Shown one piece after another: positions 1 through 12,492 of a stretch of 64,000 bases of DNA. The first letter of the stretch is position 1. Every line of letters starts with the position of its first letter. This stretch comes from Trogon surrucura (lineage: Eukaryota; Chordata; Aves; Trogoniformes; Trogonidae), in assembly GCA_020746105.1 (NCBI GenBank), contig CM036618.1, positions 5,774,501 through 5,838,500 on the forward strand. Reading direction: 5' to 3'. The position numbers were made by a program, and so were the translations under genes. The notes under the pieces are model-generated. The model was not told where the DNA came from and searched no databases. It worked only from the letters and a program-made list of their open reading frames with translations.

Positions 1-2149
1 ACTTGGATTCAGGAAAAAAAATAAAGCAAAATCTTCACTCTATGTATGCATCTGAGCATGTGTGCACCTTTCCAATTAAGCATGTGCTGAAATGCTATCA
101 ACTTCAGCAGCTTAAAGATAAACACAGATTCAGAACAGGTTGTTTTCCTACATGAAGTGCTTACGTCTTGTACTCGCTCGTGAATAATATTAGCAGGTTT
201 GGGATCAAGGGCACTGTTTTCCTGCACAATTGAAAACAGTTTAGCCCAGACGCAACCAATCTTTCCCATACGAAAAGCCAGGAAAATGTATTGTGTCAAG
301 AACGTTAGTGACCTTACTGACTTTGGACTGCCCTTCCACTCCTGCCGTCAAAATGCTTTCTTGTGTCCCTTCCCTTTCTCCTCTATAAGGATCTTATGCC
401 TTCAGCCTCCTTTTCTTCCTTGGCTTAAGCCCATTTTCTAACTCAGCAGAAGGCAGGAGCTGCTGCTTCACACACATTTCGCCTCAGTGTGAGCCCCCAG
501 TTCACACTTCCAGCTGAGCTTAGAGACTACAATCATTAATTACTGTTACTCATGTTGTTGTTTATGCTCCAAGAGCTGCTTTTTCACCCCGGAAGAGTTA
601 CAAGAAACTTAAGAGATGCCATTTGGCCAACCTTATATCATCAAGGAGTGTGTGTAACTCAGTATGCTAAAGGACACCTTGCCTGATTTTTCCTGATTTT
701 TAGACTACTGCTTGGATTTAGCCAGTTAAAATCTATTTTTAACTGAACAAAAGCTACCTAAAAGATATGGAGTAGTACAGAAGAAGAATGGAAGGCTTTT
801 CTGTACGTTAGGGCAAATACAATTTTTCAGAAATATATATCGAATAGTTGTTTATTGTGTTGTTGTAACTATGTGACAGTGATATGGACAGATTTTTAAA
901 AAAAAATAATTAAGATTTAAGACAAATCAATATTTCTTTTGCATTTTGCAGGTAAGTAAGGTATCTTCCTTGATATTTTATATGAAAAATAAGGACTGTT
1001 TATGTCATTACCGTATTTCACTTACTAAAATTGATTTCCTTATCAGAATTCAAATCCTATCTCCGTAAGGGCACTGTCCTATCACTGAGGCAGCCAACAA
1101 GCAAGAACCAAAGTTCATAAGTTAGCTTGGCCTAAAGGGGCATCACTATCCTTGTTAATTCCTCTTAGTCCAGTGGCTGGACATGGATTACAGAAAAGAA
1201 GGAATTTTCCCAGCAGAAGTTGCCTGAACAGTGGGATCAGTGATTTCCATGAGGTTTTACCATCACCTTGCTTGAAGGAATTAAGTCCATGACATTGAAA
1301 GAAGGCCAACTCCGAACTACTCATACCTTCGGTAGGAGATGGACTTCATGACTACTCTCAGCATAGTACACCAGCACTGAACAGAAGTTCTTTTTGTGTT
1401 TCTCCTGCACAACAAACAGTACTCAAAGCTGCAGCAGAGAACAGGGGTAGAATGAGCTTGCAAATTTATTGATGATCCCAGTTGCAAGTTTAGTAACTTT
1501 TGCAAGATTTGAAGCTGACCCTTGATATTTCCAGCAACCAGAAGCAAGGCTGATGACAAAAGGTGATAAGAAAAATGCATAATACAGTACATAGGGAAGT
1601 GGATAGGCAGAGAAGCAGATCAGTTATGCAGATGAGGAAAGAAAAAATGCTTTCAAACACAACAAAGCAGCGTGTATGAACTCAGGTGCTTAAGCCCTGG
1701 GCTCTGGTTTCTGTCCTTCTCCCTGCCTTTCACCAAATGCTTACAGAACATCCTGTTCCTCTGCACGTCAATATGACCCTTTTGAAAAGGTTAATTACCT
1801 ATACCAGCTCCAGTCACTGATAGCACAGTCTCTTTAGTCTTTATACCCAACAGCTCCAGTACGGATAATTTTCAGGGACACAACTTCACAACTTGTCTGT
1901 GTGTTTAAAAGCAACGGCATTGGTACAGCGCAGTTGTGCCAGCTGATGGTACCACATGAGAAAGAAGAGGTGCAACAAGAGAGAAGGGAGATAAATCCTT
2001 ATGTTCTATTGAGGTACAGGGTTGGGCCACAATTTTGCAAAGGAACATCTTGAGGACCGAATGGCACAGTTTGCAATGAGATGATCAGGCAGTGAAACAG
2101 AGGTCTCTAGAAGTGATGAGACCTCCATCCTTGGAGTTCCCACTGGCAG
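1..2149. other. AT-rich non-coding DNA
   Basis: No exon, RNA gene or clear repeat could be read on either strand. Open frames are short and lack family resemblance. A few phrases around 2085-2140 ('gacctccatccttggag') look like a worn CR1 3' region joining the CR1 that follows. Confidence 0.5.
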
Positions 2150-2614
2150 TCCCCGCTATACAAAAAACATGCAGACAGGCTGCAAAGGGTTCAGAGAAGG
2201 ACCACGAGGATGATGAGAAGATTATAAGACCTGTCATATGAAGAAAAGTTGAGAGAACTTGGTTTGTTCAGCCTTGAGAAGAGAAGGCTCAGTACCATGT
2301 GCCAGTACAGAAAGGGTGGCTGCCTAAATGGTGGAGACTCCCTTTTCACAAAGAGTCACATGGAAAAGACAAGGAGTAATGGATACAAGTTGCTTCTGGG
2401 GAGATTCTGATCGGACTCCAGAGGAAAATTTTTCACCATAATAGCAATTAGACATTAGAATAGTCTTCCAAGGGAAGTGGTGGATTCCTCAACTTTAGAT
2501 ATCTTTAAGGCTCAGCTTGACACGGTGCTAGGCCATCTCATTTTAACTATTTCTTTACCTTAGAGGATTGGACTAGATGATCTTTGAGGTCCCTTCCAAC
2601 CTGGGATTCTATGA
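2150..2614 (+). mobile_element. CR1 LINE fragment, 3' end
   Basis: Reads as CR1 3' coding sequence and UTR: a tract like 'ttcagccttgagaagagaaggctc', then 'actagatgatctttgaggtcccttccaacc' (split here by recognition only) and the terminal 'attctatgat'. 5'-truncated and diverged, with an internal deletion. Confidence 0.88.
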
Positions 2615-2973
2615 TAACTGAAGTGCTGTATTCAGACTTCCTCGGATTTCCTGCAATACATCAGCTGTTTTGTGCAGGCTCTTGTTTAATCCTTAGATAT
2701 TGGGCTGTTTAACTCCCACATGATTCACTGATCAGCCCCAGTAGTCAATCTCTCAGTGCTTTAGGCCTGCATCATTTTAGCGCTATTACAGCTTAGAGTG
2801 GGCATAACAGAAACATTTCTGGAAAATGAGTCTCCAGGAAGACAGGTGAAACAATATGTCTTTCAGGGTAGAAGAAAAGAAGTTTGGTCATTCAGGCTAA
2901 CAGCTGGAGAACAGGTGCAGGCCAAAGCTGACTGCTGTGCCCCGAAACATGTCTTACTACCAATGATAACATA

Positions 2974-3165
2974 ATATAGAATCTTTGAGTGCCTTGGGTT
3001 GGAAGGGGATATCTAATTCCAACCTCTCTGTCATGGGCAGGGACACCTCCCAGTAAACCAGCTTGCTCACAGCCCAGTCCATCCTGGCCTTGAACACTTC
3101 CAGGGAAGGGGTTTCCACAAGTTCTCTGATCTGGAAGAGACAGCTCTGGGTTCCAGTGGCACAGG
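2974..3165 (-). mobile_element. CR1 LINE fragment, 3' end
   Basis: A reverse-oriented CR1 end: 'tagaatctttgagtgcc' followed by 'ttgggttggaagggg', a Pro-Gly-rich UTR block and 'ccttgaacacttccaggg'. It is short, and its terminal octamer is degraded. Confidence 0.85.
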
Positions 3166-3328
3166 TTGCTACAAGCTGAAAGGGTGCACAGACAGATGTA
3201 CCCATCAAATTATCAAATTATCTTGCACTTTAATATCCTTTTCTTAAACGCATCCTGCTGACTCCCTCTGACACAGGAATATTGGCAAATTAAGCTGTGT
3301 TTTGGATTCTGCATCCACTAAGATGCAC

Positions 3329-3976
3329 CCACTTCCAGGGAGGGGGCAGCCACACCTTTTCTGAGCAGCCTGTACCAGTATCTCTCTACCTCTCTAATGA
3401 AGATTTTCTTCCTTATATGTAGGCTAAATCTACCTACTTTCAGTTTGAAAATATTACCCCTTGTCCTGTCACTACACTCCCTGATAAAGAGTCTCTCCCC
3501 AACTTTCATGTAGCCCCCTTTAAGTACTGACAGGCCGCTATTAAGTTTCCGTGGAACCTTCTCTTCTCCAGGCTGAATAACCCCAAATCTCTCAGCCCAT
3601 CTTCCAACTCCTCAATCATCTTTGTGACCCTCCTCTGGACTTACTCCAACAGGACTACATCTCTCTTGCACTGAGAACTCCAGACTTGGGCACAGTGCTC
3701 CAGGTGGGGTCTCACCAGAGAGGAGTAGAGAGGCAGAATCACCTCCCTCAATCTGCTGGTCATGCTTCTCTTATGTAGCCCAGAACGCAATTGGCTTTCT
3801 GGGCTGTGAGCACACATTGCTGGCTCTTGCTTAGTTTTTCATCTACCAGCACCCCAAAGTGTTTCTCTGCAGGGCTGCTCTCAATCTACTCATTGTCCAC
3901 CCTGTATCTGTGCTTGAGATTGCCCCAACTCATGGGCAGGACCTTGCACTTGGCCTAGATGAATGTCATGAGGTTT
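3329..3976 (-). mobile_element. CR1 LINE fragment, internal 3' ORF region
   Basis: About 650 bp of antisense CR1 lacking the 3' tail. It runs from the 'cacttccagggaggggg' block through 'ccccttgtcctgtcacta' and 'tctctcagccca' to the part that on the sense strand encodes the end of the reverse transcriptase ORF. Diverged; no intact frame. Confidence 0.88.
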
Positions 3977-6900
3977 GTTCTGAAGCCTCTGTTGGAGTCT
4001 TGAGTGAAAATATAACTGAACAGAACACTTCATTTGGCTCTGCTGCTGAACTGCCTGTGGTACCTAAGTCCTGCTCTGGAGGATTTGCCAGCAGTTTCTG
4101 GGAGAAGAGAGCAGAGCTGCCACCGTGTTGTTTGTGAGCAGTTGGTAGAGTGCTGTGGATTACAGTGAGATGTTGAACCTGGGATGAAGAAGGGTTTATT
4201 CTGTGCAGCCTGCAAGCGTATCTTTCATGAAGCAAGCACCTTTCAGTAAGCTGTCATGGAGAAAAATACCCAAGGAAGGTCCTGACACCTTTAACTGCCT
4301 GTAACTCGCTTTATTGACTGTAAACGAGCCATAATTCCGCTGTTCCCTGTCAACCCAACCCTGATACCACTAGATGGTGCTTTTAATCTCTGGTAGAATC
4401 TGCTGTGCTCACAGACTCAGGTTTTGTTATTACACAGGAACTCTGGAGCTTTGGGGAAGAGGGATTTTTGCAGGAGAAAAAACTTATCCTGCATGAGGAG
4501 AGACAGCCAGATACACAGATATAACAGTGAAAAAAAAAAGAAAAAAAAAAAGAAAAAAGAAAATAAATTCTGCACTGCCTTCTTTCAACAATATTGGTAC
4601 ACTTGTGATCCTGAAGCAAAATACACTCCCTGGGTGCCCTGACAGCTGCTGACAGTAAGGGACAATCTGGTCTGTAACAGCAGTGCTTTTTAACGGTGGC
4701 ACTGGCCAGGCTCCATCAGGGCTGAACAGGCTGGAGGACTCGCAGCTCCAGATCAGCCCTGGAAAGTCTGCACGTATGCAGATTGCCCTGGAAGCATTGG
4801 TCCTTGTGTTTCCAGACTCCCAGACCATCTGGCTTCTGGCTCAGACACCAGCCGGTGGGATGCAGGTGTTTGGGCAGCCTGGTGAGAGAGCTGGCCCACG
4901 AGCCAGGCAGTTCTGGGGATCCAGTACTTCACTGAAGCCATGTCCTGAGCAGCACAGCCATCCCTTCAGCCGCACGTGTATTAAAAAAAGACTCTGGTTC
5001 TGCTGTCATTTGTTATGAGGCAAGTAGTAGGTAAAAGCATCACCCATTTCTGTTCAATTCTTGCCTATTCTCTCAGGTTTTATTCTGGCCAAGCAATGCT
5101 TCTTCTTTCCAGCCTCTCTGGGCTGAACAGAAGATAAAATTGCAACGTTTAAATCAGGATGATGTTTCCCATTATGCGGGCCCATCATTTTTTGTTTGCA
5201 TGGGCATTTCCATATTTTAAGAAAATATGGCCCCTCTCTCAAAAATCACTGCTCTGCAGTCTTTGACAGAAGTCTGGCCTGTGCCACCATTTGGAAAAGT
5301 TTGATGAATGTGATTATTTTGCTGCTGCTTGCTGTAGAACAGCCAAAGCAGATGCTAAAGTCAAAATGGCTGGAAGTGTCACCTTCATTTGATTAGTGTC
5401 TCCTGAAGAGAATAAGGAGTTTCTGGTATAAAAGTATGGGGCTGCATTGACTACAGTGATATAAAAACGGCTGCTAAAGTCTTCATCATCCTCAGGTGAC
5501 ACTGTGTAGTCCCAGATCCAGGTAGCTTCTATTAGATAATATACATTGGCTAATTTAGTTATCTTTTGAAGATCATTTTTGTTTGCAGTTTTAGGAGTAA
5601 ATACAATAAAGTGTGTTGGTATTCAGAAACATACCTTAGTATCTGCATTATATTTCACACATGGAAACTTACCTCCTGTTACTGGAGAAGTGTAGTGTTG
5701 CAGTGATAGTTTGTTCCCTATTCCATGTCACTCTTCTGTTTTCACTAAATCTTCCCAGACAAATTTTGAAGAAAATAACATTTATACAGAAAAAAATACT
5801 GCTATTTTAAAGATGTCCTGAGCACAATCCCAACAAATTAAGATCTTTGTTATTGACTTTAGAATTTCATATATTTTTAAAGCCAACTGAGATGGTTACA
5901 ACTCCTAACACCTTTTGTACAATACAGCAATAATATCTTGTTCAGATACAGCTGTATTATACTAAAACCCCCTCAAGTTGCATGAGAACAGATCTTTCAG
6001 AAAGATATCCAATCTTGATTTAAAGGCACCAAGCTGAACTACCTTCTCTGTAAGTACCTGTGCACTGCTCTGTTGTGATTTCCCCAGCTTCATCTTAAAC
6101 CATTAATGATTGCTATTTGTTCCTCAGCTGAAGAAGAAGTAAATTCCATAAAGCAACATGATACTTGTATTTACCAGAACTATGTTATAGACCTCACAAC
6201 ATATTCCAGCCAGCTGGAATATGGAACTGGACAGCAACAAAGGAAACCTTAACAAGATACGTCTTTTCTTATGTTAGACTTTTCCACGATAAGAGGAAAC
6301 ATTTACATGGTAAAGACAAAGCCACCATTGTACATTCCAAATTCAAATAACAGTAATAATATTTTCTGGCTCCAGATTTATGTTTCCATCTGGCTGAAGT
6401 GACTTGGCAACCGAAAGCATAAGCTTTGTTTCAATTCTTGGTATCAACAAGTACCCTTAAGGCATATTAGGGAGGTATGACAAAAATCTAGTGAATGCCA
6501 AAAGCAGTGAAGCTTAGTTATTGCCTTGCCAGCATGAGAGAAATATAATCTGCATTTTGTAAGTATGAATATAGAACAAGCCCTGGCATTGCAAGCTGCT
6601 GTCAGTCAGGAGGAACTTCCTACTTCTCTCCAGAATATATTTCATTTTATACCAATTTATTTTTACAGTGTGGTTTAGTGAAAGCAGGATTAAGCACAAT
6701 GGTGTGGCATAAAACAGCGTATATGTAGGCTTTGTATACACATTTTCTTATTCCACATCGTTGCACTTAGCCCAGCATTCCTTGAGTAATGGATAACTAA
6801 GAATGAATTAATCTCAAGGCTTTTTTGGACATTATTTTCAGTGTCCTGAAAGTGTCTTGAATGAGTTTAAAAATCTTGTGGTTTTTCAAGCCCTCCATCC

Positions 6901-8184
6901 AGGGTGTCTGTGTATCAGAGGCCCTAGCCTCTGCACTTTTCATGAACATAGCTCTCTGATTTGTCACCCTACGGCTCCTGAGCACGTTGTAAGTTGTCTC
7001 AGAGAAGCACTGAATGATGAAGGCGGCGCATAAACAGCCATGGGTTTGTGTTGGTTGTGCAGATCCTGGAAAATCTGGCTTTTGTGAAAGCAGATGAACT
7101 AGTGGGAGATGATGAAGCTACACATCCATATCTTCATCCCATAATGTAAAGCTCGACACGTGAACGGTTCAGTATGCGACTCACCAGATCTAGGAGCTTG
7201 GCTTCCTCTATCTAAAAGAATCAGACATAAATTAGTTCCAGATGATGACTCTGGTTTTTTGGTTTTAACTTTGGCTGAGCTACAGGAATCACCTTGTGGC
7301 CTTACTTGTCTCCTGTTGTTCCACATTCCAAGTTTTCCACGTCTTATGTTTTGAGGAGCAATGGGAAAAATCTAACACAACCACCCTTCCCTTTTACAGG
7401 TATTTTTATAGTTGGCAAGATTCAGCTCAGAGGACAAGTACAAGACTGAGCTCACCTATTTCACCAGATCAGATGAGGAGCCTGAAGCAATGTTTGCCAT
7501 CAGTTCCAGGTTGTGACCTTGAACACAGCGAAATTTCATGGTGCAACTTTTTTCTTATTATGCAATTGATCGAATCCCAGTGAGTAACAGCCAAACTGCA
7601 GTAGATTTTCAAGTTCATCAGGTCCAAGGAGAATTTCAGCCTCCTCAGTTGTTTGGAGGTAGACATTATGGAGAAAACAATAGAATTTGAACTCTGAGCC
7701 AAATGTTTCCTTCTCTTTCTGCTGCATTACAGTAGAGCAAGTGACAAGAGACACACTTGTATGGCTTGTTTTCTATCCTAACAGAACTCTTGAGCAGTGA
7801 CTTTTACAGCTGGCAATTTAAGGTTTTACATCAGAAAGTTGTCTGCTGCAAAAAAAATATAAAAATATAGTTTTACTACTTTTCTATAGAAGGCCTGGCT
7901 ATTTAAACAAACTGCATCATCTGAAATGTTAACCTCTCTTGGCTGCCTGTACAGCTTGACACAAACAGCCTCACTGCTCTTGCCCTTGAAGTAAATCTGT
8001 TTCTGAGTGGTGGACAGTAGGGCAGAAGGGGGAAGATTCCCTCCCAACACTACCATTGTCTTTCTCATGCTGCCTTCTGCCCTGAGCCCAGTTGCCCAGG
8101 GCCACTTCAGACTCTGCCTACAACCCCTGTCTCCCACTCCATTGCCCTCAGGAAGGACCAGACAGATCCCCTCCCACTCTTCAC
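3977..8184. other. Unique AT-rich DNA with an A-rich simple repeat
   Basis: No gene or recognisable repeat. At 4529-4560 there is an A-rich tract of the (AAAAG) type. Overlapping short open frames at 4484-5018 on both strands are compatible with a locally GC-richer stretch and show no domain I recognise. Confidence 0.45.
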
Positions 8185-8717
8185 TGGAATGCTGGAAGGC
8201 CAAGAGTCCAAGGAAGTCAATCATGGCCAATTTTGTCCTGGGTTGCATAACAAGAAGGTGACCAACAGGTCGAGGGAGGTGATGCTCCCTCTCTACCCTG
8301 CCCTCAGGAGTCCTAACCTGGAGTACCACATCCAGTTCTGGATTCTCCAGCGCAGGAAAGACATGGACCTGTTAGAGTGGGTCCGGAGATCCCTTCATGT
8401 GGGGCCTTTTATAAGAAAAGCATAGAGAGACTTTTTACCCAGGCCTGTAGTGCCAGGACAAGGGGCAATAGTTTTAAACTGAAAGAGAATAGAGTTAGAT
8501 TAGATATGAAAAACACATTTTACAGTGAAGCTGATGAGGCACTGAACAGATTTCCAGGAGAAGTTGTGGATGCCTCATTGCTGAAAATGTTTAATGTGAG
8601 GTTGGATGGGGCTTTGGAAACTTAATCTAGTGAAAAATGTCCCTTCTTAAGGTAGGTGGGTTGGAAGTACATGATATTTAAAGGTCATTTCCAACCCAAA
8701 CCATTCTATGATTCTAT
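8185..8717 (+). mobile_element. CR1 LINE fragment with 3' tail
   Basis: Begins in the conserved segment equivalent to 'gggttgcataacaagaagg' of the CR1 ORF2 end. It continues through 'ctccctctctaccctgccct' and 'gtgccaggacaaggggc' and ends in 'cattctatgattctat'. An internal deletion removes part between the 'gttagagtgggtccg' and 'ggggccttttataag' regions. Confidence 0.92.
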
Positions 8718-9835
8718 AAGGGAATGTGTAAGATAGAAAGTGTGGTGTTTTTTTCTGGGGAGAAGGAAGAGAATGGCAATGGAAGAGAATGTTACAGGCA
8801 ACCTCTCAGTATGATCAACTGTCAAGGAATGGTTAACAGAGGTAAGAAAGTGGGAAAAGTATTTTTCTCCGAGGAATAACTTCCTGAAATTGTTCACTCT
8901 TCTTCAAATCTTTATCAACCCTTCTTGGTTTCATTCTTAAGCCCCACTTCAGGTCCCTGGAGCTTCCTTCAAACCCACATCTTCGTCCTCCAGAGTCCCA
9001 CTGATCCTTCTTGTGACTCATTATCACATCTATCTCCATAAAAACCTTCACACTTCTTCTGTCACAGTGACAAAATGCAGTTTTGCTTGAGTTGTCTCAA
9101 ATCAGCTCTGCTACAGGGCACAGGAAAAGATTTAAGATGCCACAGCAGCCTTAAAGAAAGCATTAACAGTTGCAAACATGCTATTTCAAGTGAATGCAAG
9201 TGTTCAGGAACATCTGTATTTGTACACGTGCATGCACAGTGGGGTGCATGATATAGCCTATATGGTAAGAGACTAATACGGCTTGAAGTCTTGTCTTTCC
9301 CTTCTAATTAAGCATTGAGTAGTAAAAGAATTAACTCAACATGGCTCCTACAGCTGTTTGACATTTCTCTTTGTAACAAAATGCAGATCACTACATGTGA
9401 ACTTATATGTTCATTTCATTGGAAAAGGGTCTGATCTGGGTTTGGAAGAAAACATAGTTGGTTTAAGGATATGTATTAATGAGGCTTTATTGCTATCTGG
9501 GAGGGATTTGGGAGATCTGAATTCTTCACTTTAGAGTTGGGAAAATCACAGTTTTCTCAATCCTCTTCAGCAAGTACTCTTTGTTTTCAAGCCTCTAAAA
9601 GTATGTTCTACAGCTGGATGATGGAACACAGGAAAGAAAATCAGTTGTGACTCAGGAAATATTTACTAATGCCAGCTCTTTTCTGGACATTGATTGAACT
9701 AAAACTGAAAGCAAATTTAAGTTGCTGTAAATAATAACTTTAGTCCACAATTTGAGGCAAAGGTAGGAAGCTAGCAATCTTACCTTCACACCTCTGCTCT
9801 ATTTAAAATTCTGTCTTATTTTTAAGAAATTCATT
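8718..9835. other. Unique AT-rich DNA
   Basis: No exon, RNA gene or repeat was recognised on either strand. Confidence 0.45.
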
Positions 9836-10457
9836 TATAGAATCATAGAATCATAGAATAATAGAATCACAGAATCATAGAATCACTGAACGACCTAAGC
9901 TGGAAGGGATTTAGAGATCATCTAATCCAACCTCCCTGTCACGGGCAGAGATGTCTCTCAACTAGATCAGGCTACTCAAGGCTCTGTCCAACTTGGCCTT
10001 GAACACCTCAGAGGAGGGGGCAGCCACAACTTCTCTGGACAATTTATTCCGGAGTCTTGCCACCCTCATATGGAAGAATTTTTTCCTAAGATCTGATCCA
10101 AATCTATTCTCCTTTAATTTAAATCCATTTCCTCTTGTCCTATTGCTGGACACACTTGTAAAAAGTTCCTCCCCAGCCTTCCTGTAGGATCCCTTCAGGT
10201 ATTGGAAGGCAGTTATAAGATCCCCCTGGTGTCTTCTCTTTTCAAGGTTGAACAATCCCAGCTCCCTCAGCCTGTCCTCGTAGCAGAGGTGCTCCAACCC
10301 CTGGATCATCTTTGTGGCCTCCTCTGGATTCATTCCAAGAGTTTCATGTCTCTCTTATGGTGGGGACACCAGAACTGGACGCAGTACTCGAGGTGGGGTC
10401 TCCCAAGAGCAGAGTAAAGGGGGAGAATCACCTCTGTTGACCTGCTGGCCACACTCG
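9836..10457 (-). mobile_element. CR1 LINE fragment with 3' tail
   Basis: Starts with an expanded 3' octamer array ('atagaatcatagaatcatag' and variants, with TAG/CAC alternation). It runs through 'ccaacctccctgtcacggg' and the antisense of the CR1 ORF2 end to the 'tcacctctgttgacctgc' segment. The sense strand keeps a 123-codon piece of the ORF2 C-terminus ([20 protein letters not shown]). Confidence 0.95.
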
Positions 10458-12430
10458 ATGCATTCAAGCATAAGCAGGGAACTTGAACTATTTAAAAGCT
10501 AAGTACAACCCCCCCACACACACATATTTATTCAAATTCCCAGTTCTTCTGATGCTTTCAAGTTCCCATTGAGTATTGTACTGACTTTTCTGTAATTATC
10601 TTTTTTTTTTTTCCAATCACTACACTGTCAGATATTTAGACTGATTATCAGCTGAATATTAGCTGCAAAAGTTCCCAGGTTCACAAGTTAAATTCATCCT
10701 TAAAGTCATCACTTCATAGTAGGAGGAAGGATCAGTGTGACCCACATGCTCAGTCATTATAAATCCTCAGGAACATAGTTAAGTTAAGCTCAAAATTTTG
10801 AGTCAAAATTAAGCTATAGCCTAGATATGTTAAAATAGGAGGAGAAAAGGAGATGGGAGAAATATCACCAGAATGTCAAAACACGAGGACTTTCACTGAG
10901 CATTTAATCTGAAATTTACTTATAGGTTGAACTATCATGTTCAGGATGTACTAGGTAAAAGTTATTTTTTATGTTTTATAGAGGTTTGCTTTGTCTAAAT
11001 AAATTTAACTCCAACAACTATCCAAGTAGACCTCACTGTGCTACACAATGCTGAAGAAACATTTGATTTAATTTTATTAGTTGTCAGCAACAATCTATAT
11101 ATCTCTCCCCCATCTCTATCTCTCTACATATGTGTATGTACAGTAGTTTATTGCTATTTAGGATAATACCTATAGTATAAATGCATATTACAATATTATT
11201 ATTACTTTATTCTAGTATATAGGTATATATTCTAATATAACCACATGAAGGTAAAAGTTAAAATTACATTAAAAAGAGCACCTCTTCCAGAAAGGAGATT
11301 GTTAAAGATTAACCAAACTTGATAATTAAATGGGAAGTCCTGGTTAATGGTCCGTATTTCAGTTTTTTTTCCTTACATCCGTCAGTACTCTGGTTGAGCA
11401 CCTTCTTGATATTAATTTATTCATCCTCATTGTGATGTTGCATCCCTTTCATTTCAACCAGGTACTGAACAAACAATAAAGGAACAGGTTCCTAAAGGGA
11501 CAGGTTTCTGAAGGGACACAGGGACAGAAATGAAATCAGAAGTCGGAAGCTGAAAGTTGTTCATGCTGGGATCTTGTCTGAGAAGACCAAACATTCAAAC
11601 TTCTGTTATGGAGAAAAAGAAGCTCAGCCTTTCCACATTTTTTTCTAAATATATTAGCCACTGAAGTGTCATGGAGATGTGGAATCCTATCAACTGCATC
11701 CAAGAGATCCTGTTGCTGATGTCTCACTTTATTAAATCGAAACAGCAGCCTGGCTTCACTGTGGAGACCAGTCTTTGTGATACACGTAAAGCATATTCAG
11801 AGAATGCTGATGAGGTCTGCTTCCTCAAATGACAAAGGCAACAAAATGTCATCTTTGTGAAACAACAAAAAAAAAATTATTATTGCAAAACAAACATAGC
11901 TACAGCTCTGAAATGACTACTCTGTTAACTAGGGGAGCTACAGAACTGAACTTATAATATCTAACTCCAACTAAGTTCCATTTTATAATTTCAAAATACT
12001 TTCACAGCTGAGCAAAGGGTGAGCCATCACCTATTTACTTCATTTAAACATTCATGGCACTTCATTATCTATGGTCTATATTGACCAATATGTTATAAAG
12101 GACCAATCCATTAAAAGACCTCCTAGCTCCGATCATATAGCAGTCTGCAATTGCAGATTCATCCAGACAATTTTCTTATGTAATTAAGCAATGACGAACT
12201 CCATTTTCCTTGCACTGACTCTCTAGATGTCAAGTTTGTACTTAAAAATAGACACAATTTTTGTATTCTTCTCTCCATGACATCGACTGGTCAAAATTTG
12301 AACGCGATGTCAGCACTGAGTTCAGCTAAAATCAAAGACCATAGTAATAAGAAAAGCTGTGGCATTTTTCTTAATCTCTTGAAGGTTTGAATACTCTTAT
12401 CCAGGTCATAGAGCCTGTTGGTTTTAAATA
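10458..12430. other. Unique AT-rich DNA
   Basis: No gene was recognised. A 63-codon minus-strand frame at 11536-11727 has no family resemblance that I can name. The stretch around 11090-11260 is a low-complexity AT/TATA-rich block. Confidence 0.45.
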
Positions 12431-12492
12431 CAGAATCATAGAATCATAGAGTGGTTTGGGTGGGAAAGGAAACTTTAAAAGGTATCTAGTAC
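12431..12492 (-). mobile_element. CR1 LINE remnant, 3' tail only
   Basis: A short 'cagaatcatagaatcatag' then 'agtggtttgggtgggaaagg': just the last ~60 bp of a CR1 in reverse orientation. Confidence 0.8.

Noticed and set aside
4484-5018. Overlapping open frames of 111-114 codons on both strands
   Set aside because: They are mirror frames of one GC-richer stretch next to an A-rich repeat; no domain is visible in either.
7826-8329. A 167-codon minus-strand open frame
   Set aside because: Part is the antisense of a CR1 fragment and the rest has no resemblance to a known protein.
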